Shown piece by piece: positions 57,007 to 64,000 of a stretch of 64,000 nt of DNA. A program made the position numbers and the translations under genes. Source of the DNA: Omphalotus guepiniiformis (taxonomy: Eukaryota > Basidiomycota > Agaricomycetes > Agaricales > Omphalotaceae); assembly GCA_028554645.1 (NCBI GenBank), contig JAQOOI010000062.1, forward strand, positions 558,001-622,000. The letters run 5' to 3'. Each line of letters opens with the position of its first letter. Position 1 is the stretch's first letter. The notes below the pieces were generated by a model that was not told the origin of the DNA, did not search any database, and saw nothing but the letters and a program-made list of their open reading frames with translations.

Positions 57007-57465
57007 GCACTAATCACGAGTACCAGAACCTGTATTTGTTGTATCTTGATGTACTTTTATTGTCGGAAAATATAAGTCAAAGTTGTTCAAGTATGCTGTA
57101 GTCGGAGCCAGCAACGACGGTTTGGGGGCTTGGGGGCTTGGGGGCTGCGACCATTTGGTAATCAGCGTGACTGCGACACACACTGACACACATCCCATTC
57201 AATTTTTGAGTTTTACTGCTTCCCCAATCACGGCGTACGTATTCATATTCAAGCCGTGGGTTTAAAATGGCGAGTTGGTACTTGAATTATCCTTTGGAGC
57301 GAGAACCGAGGTTGACTCACGAATTCCGTACCACGACTCCTTCCCGAATAGCTTTAAAGACACGCGCAAGAGGGAAATTCAAACGGCATACCATCCAGAA
57401 CTCAGGCTTTCACGCTGATCCTTTGACCAACAATACTGGCGCACTTGAAGCTCGATCGATTCTCC
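57007..57465. other. Intergenic region before ABC transporter 2
   Basis: About 460 nt with a G-run repeat at 57123-57146; no gene is seen. Confidence 0.5.
57123..57146 (+). repeat. Three tandem G-run units
   Basis: The unit TGGGGGCT is repeated three times. It lies about 320-345 nt upstream of the ABC transporter 2 start. Confidence 0.8.
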
Positions 57466-63696
<6,231 letters not shown>

Positions 63697-64000
63697 CTTG
63701 AGTTATGCCGGTGCTATGATTACCGTATGTTTAGATTGACTTACCTACCCCGCTCACTACTCGATAACATACCTCCATTACATACGGTATGCATAACATA
63801 CAGCCTAGTAGTAATACCCATCTCACAAGATATTGTTGTCGCGAATGTTATACTCGACATAATAGATTATTAGATACGCTCATAACATTTGAATTCAAGA
63901 ACAGTGTATGTGGTACTTGGGGTAACTGTAAGAGTATGCATTGCCGGTGGGGGTTCGTCAGCTATCTTGCCGGTTTGCAATATTTAACCACCAACTTGAA
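63697..64000. other. Region downstream of ABC transporter 2
   Basis: About 300 nt, AT-rich, with no supported gene; probably the 3' untranslated region and intergenic DNA. Confidence 0.5.

Overview
The window is nuclear DNA of a filamentous basidiomycete, most likely an agaricomycete. Genes are split by many short introns (about 50-70 nt, GT..AG). The gene families and the alcohol-oxidase-type GMC enzyme also fit that group. About seventeen protein genes can be supported. No tRNA, rRNA, CRISPR array, insertion sequence or transposase was recognised.

Layout: a partial lactonase-fold beta-propeller gene (1-1017, +) and a short-chain dehydrogenase (1652-2725, +) face an alcohol-oxidase-like GMC oxidoreductase (2803-5683, -). 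Next come an F-box/WD-repeat gene (7204-11483, +), a mostly gene-free stretch with one weak small gene (14328-14770), and RING gene 1 (18120-19688, +). An ABCC transporter (22459-28807, -) is divergent from triosephosphate isomerase (29781-30840, +). RING gene 2 (31266-34260, +), an R-SNARE of VAMP7/Nyv1 type (35528-36520, +) and RING gene 3 (37494-39752, -) follow. After a gap of about 5 kb come a SET/MYND-like gene (44708-45800, -), RING gene 4 (46171-47229, +), a Zn2Cys6 transcription factor (47517-49846, -) and a short RING copy (51071-51465, -). The last part holds a membrane acyltransferase (52286-54502, -), ribosomal protein uS11/RPS14 (54947-55687, -), a small cyanase-N-terminal-like protein (56592-57006, +) and a second ABCC transporter (57466-63696, +).

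The main novelty is in gene architecture. Five members of one RING-finger/coiled-coil family lie among unrelated housekeeping genes within 34 kb. Two of them need the same kind of 4-nt microexon at the same coiled-coil position. The GMC oxidoreductase needs a 2-nt microexon to restore a conserved motif. The two ABCC transporters are paralogs in opposite orientation; the second seems to have lost a splice acceptor in its second nucleotide-binding domain.

The genes do not form one obvious pathway. The SDR and GMC oxidase could both act on alcohols or aldehydes. The RING proteins look like candidate ubiquitin ligases with unknown partners. Exon boundaries were worked out by hand from reading frames, splice consensus and remembered family motifs; none was checked against transcripts or databases.
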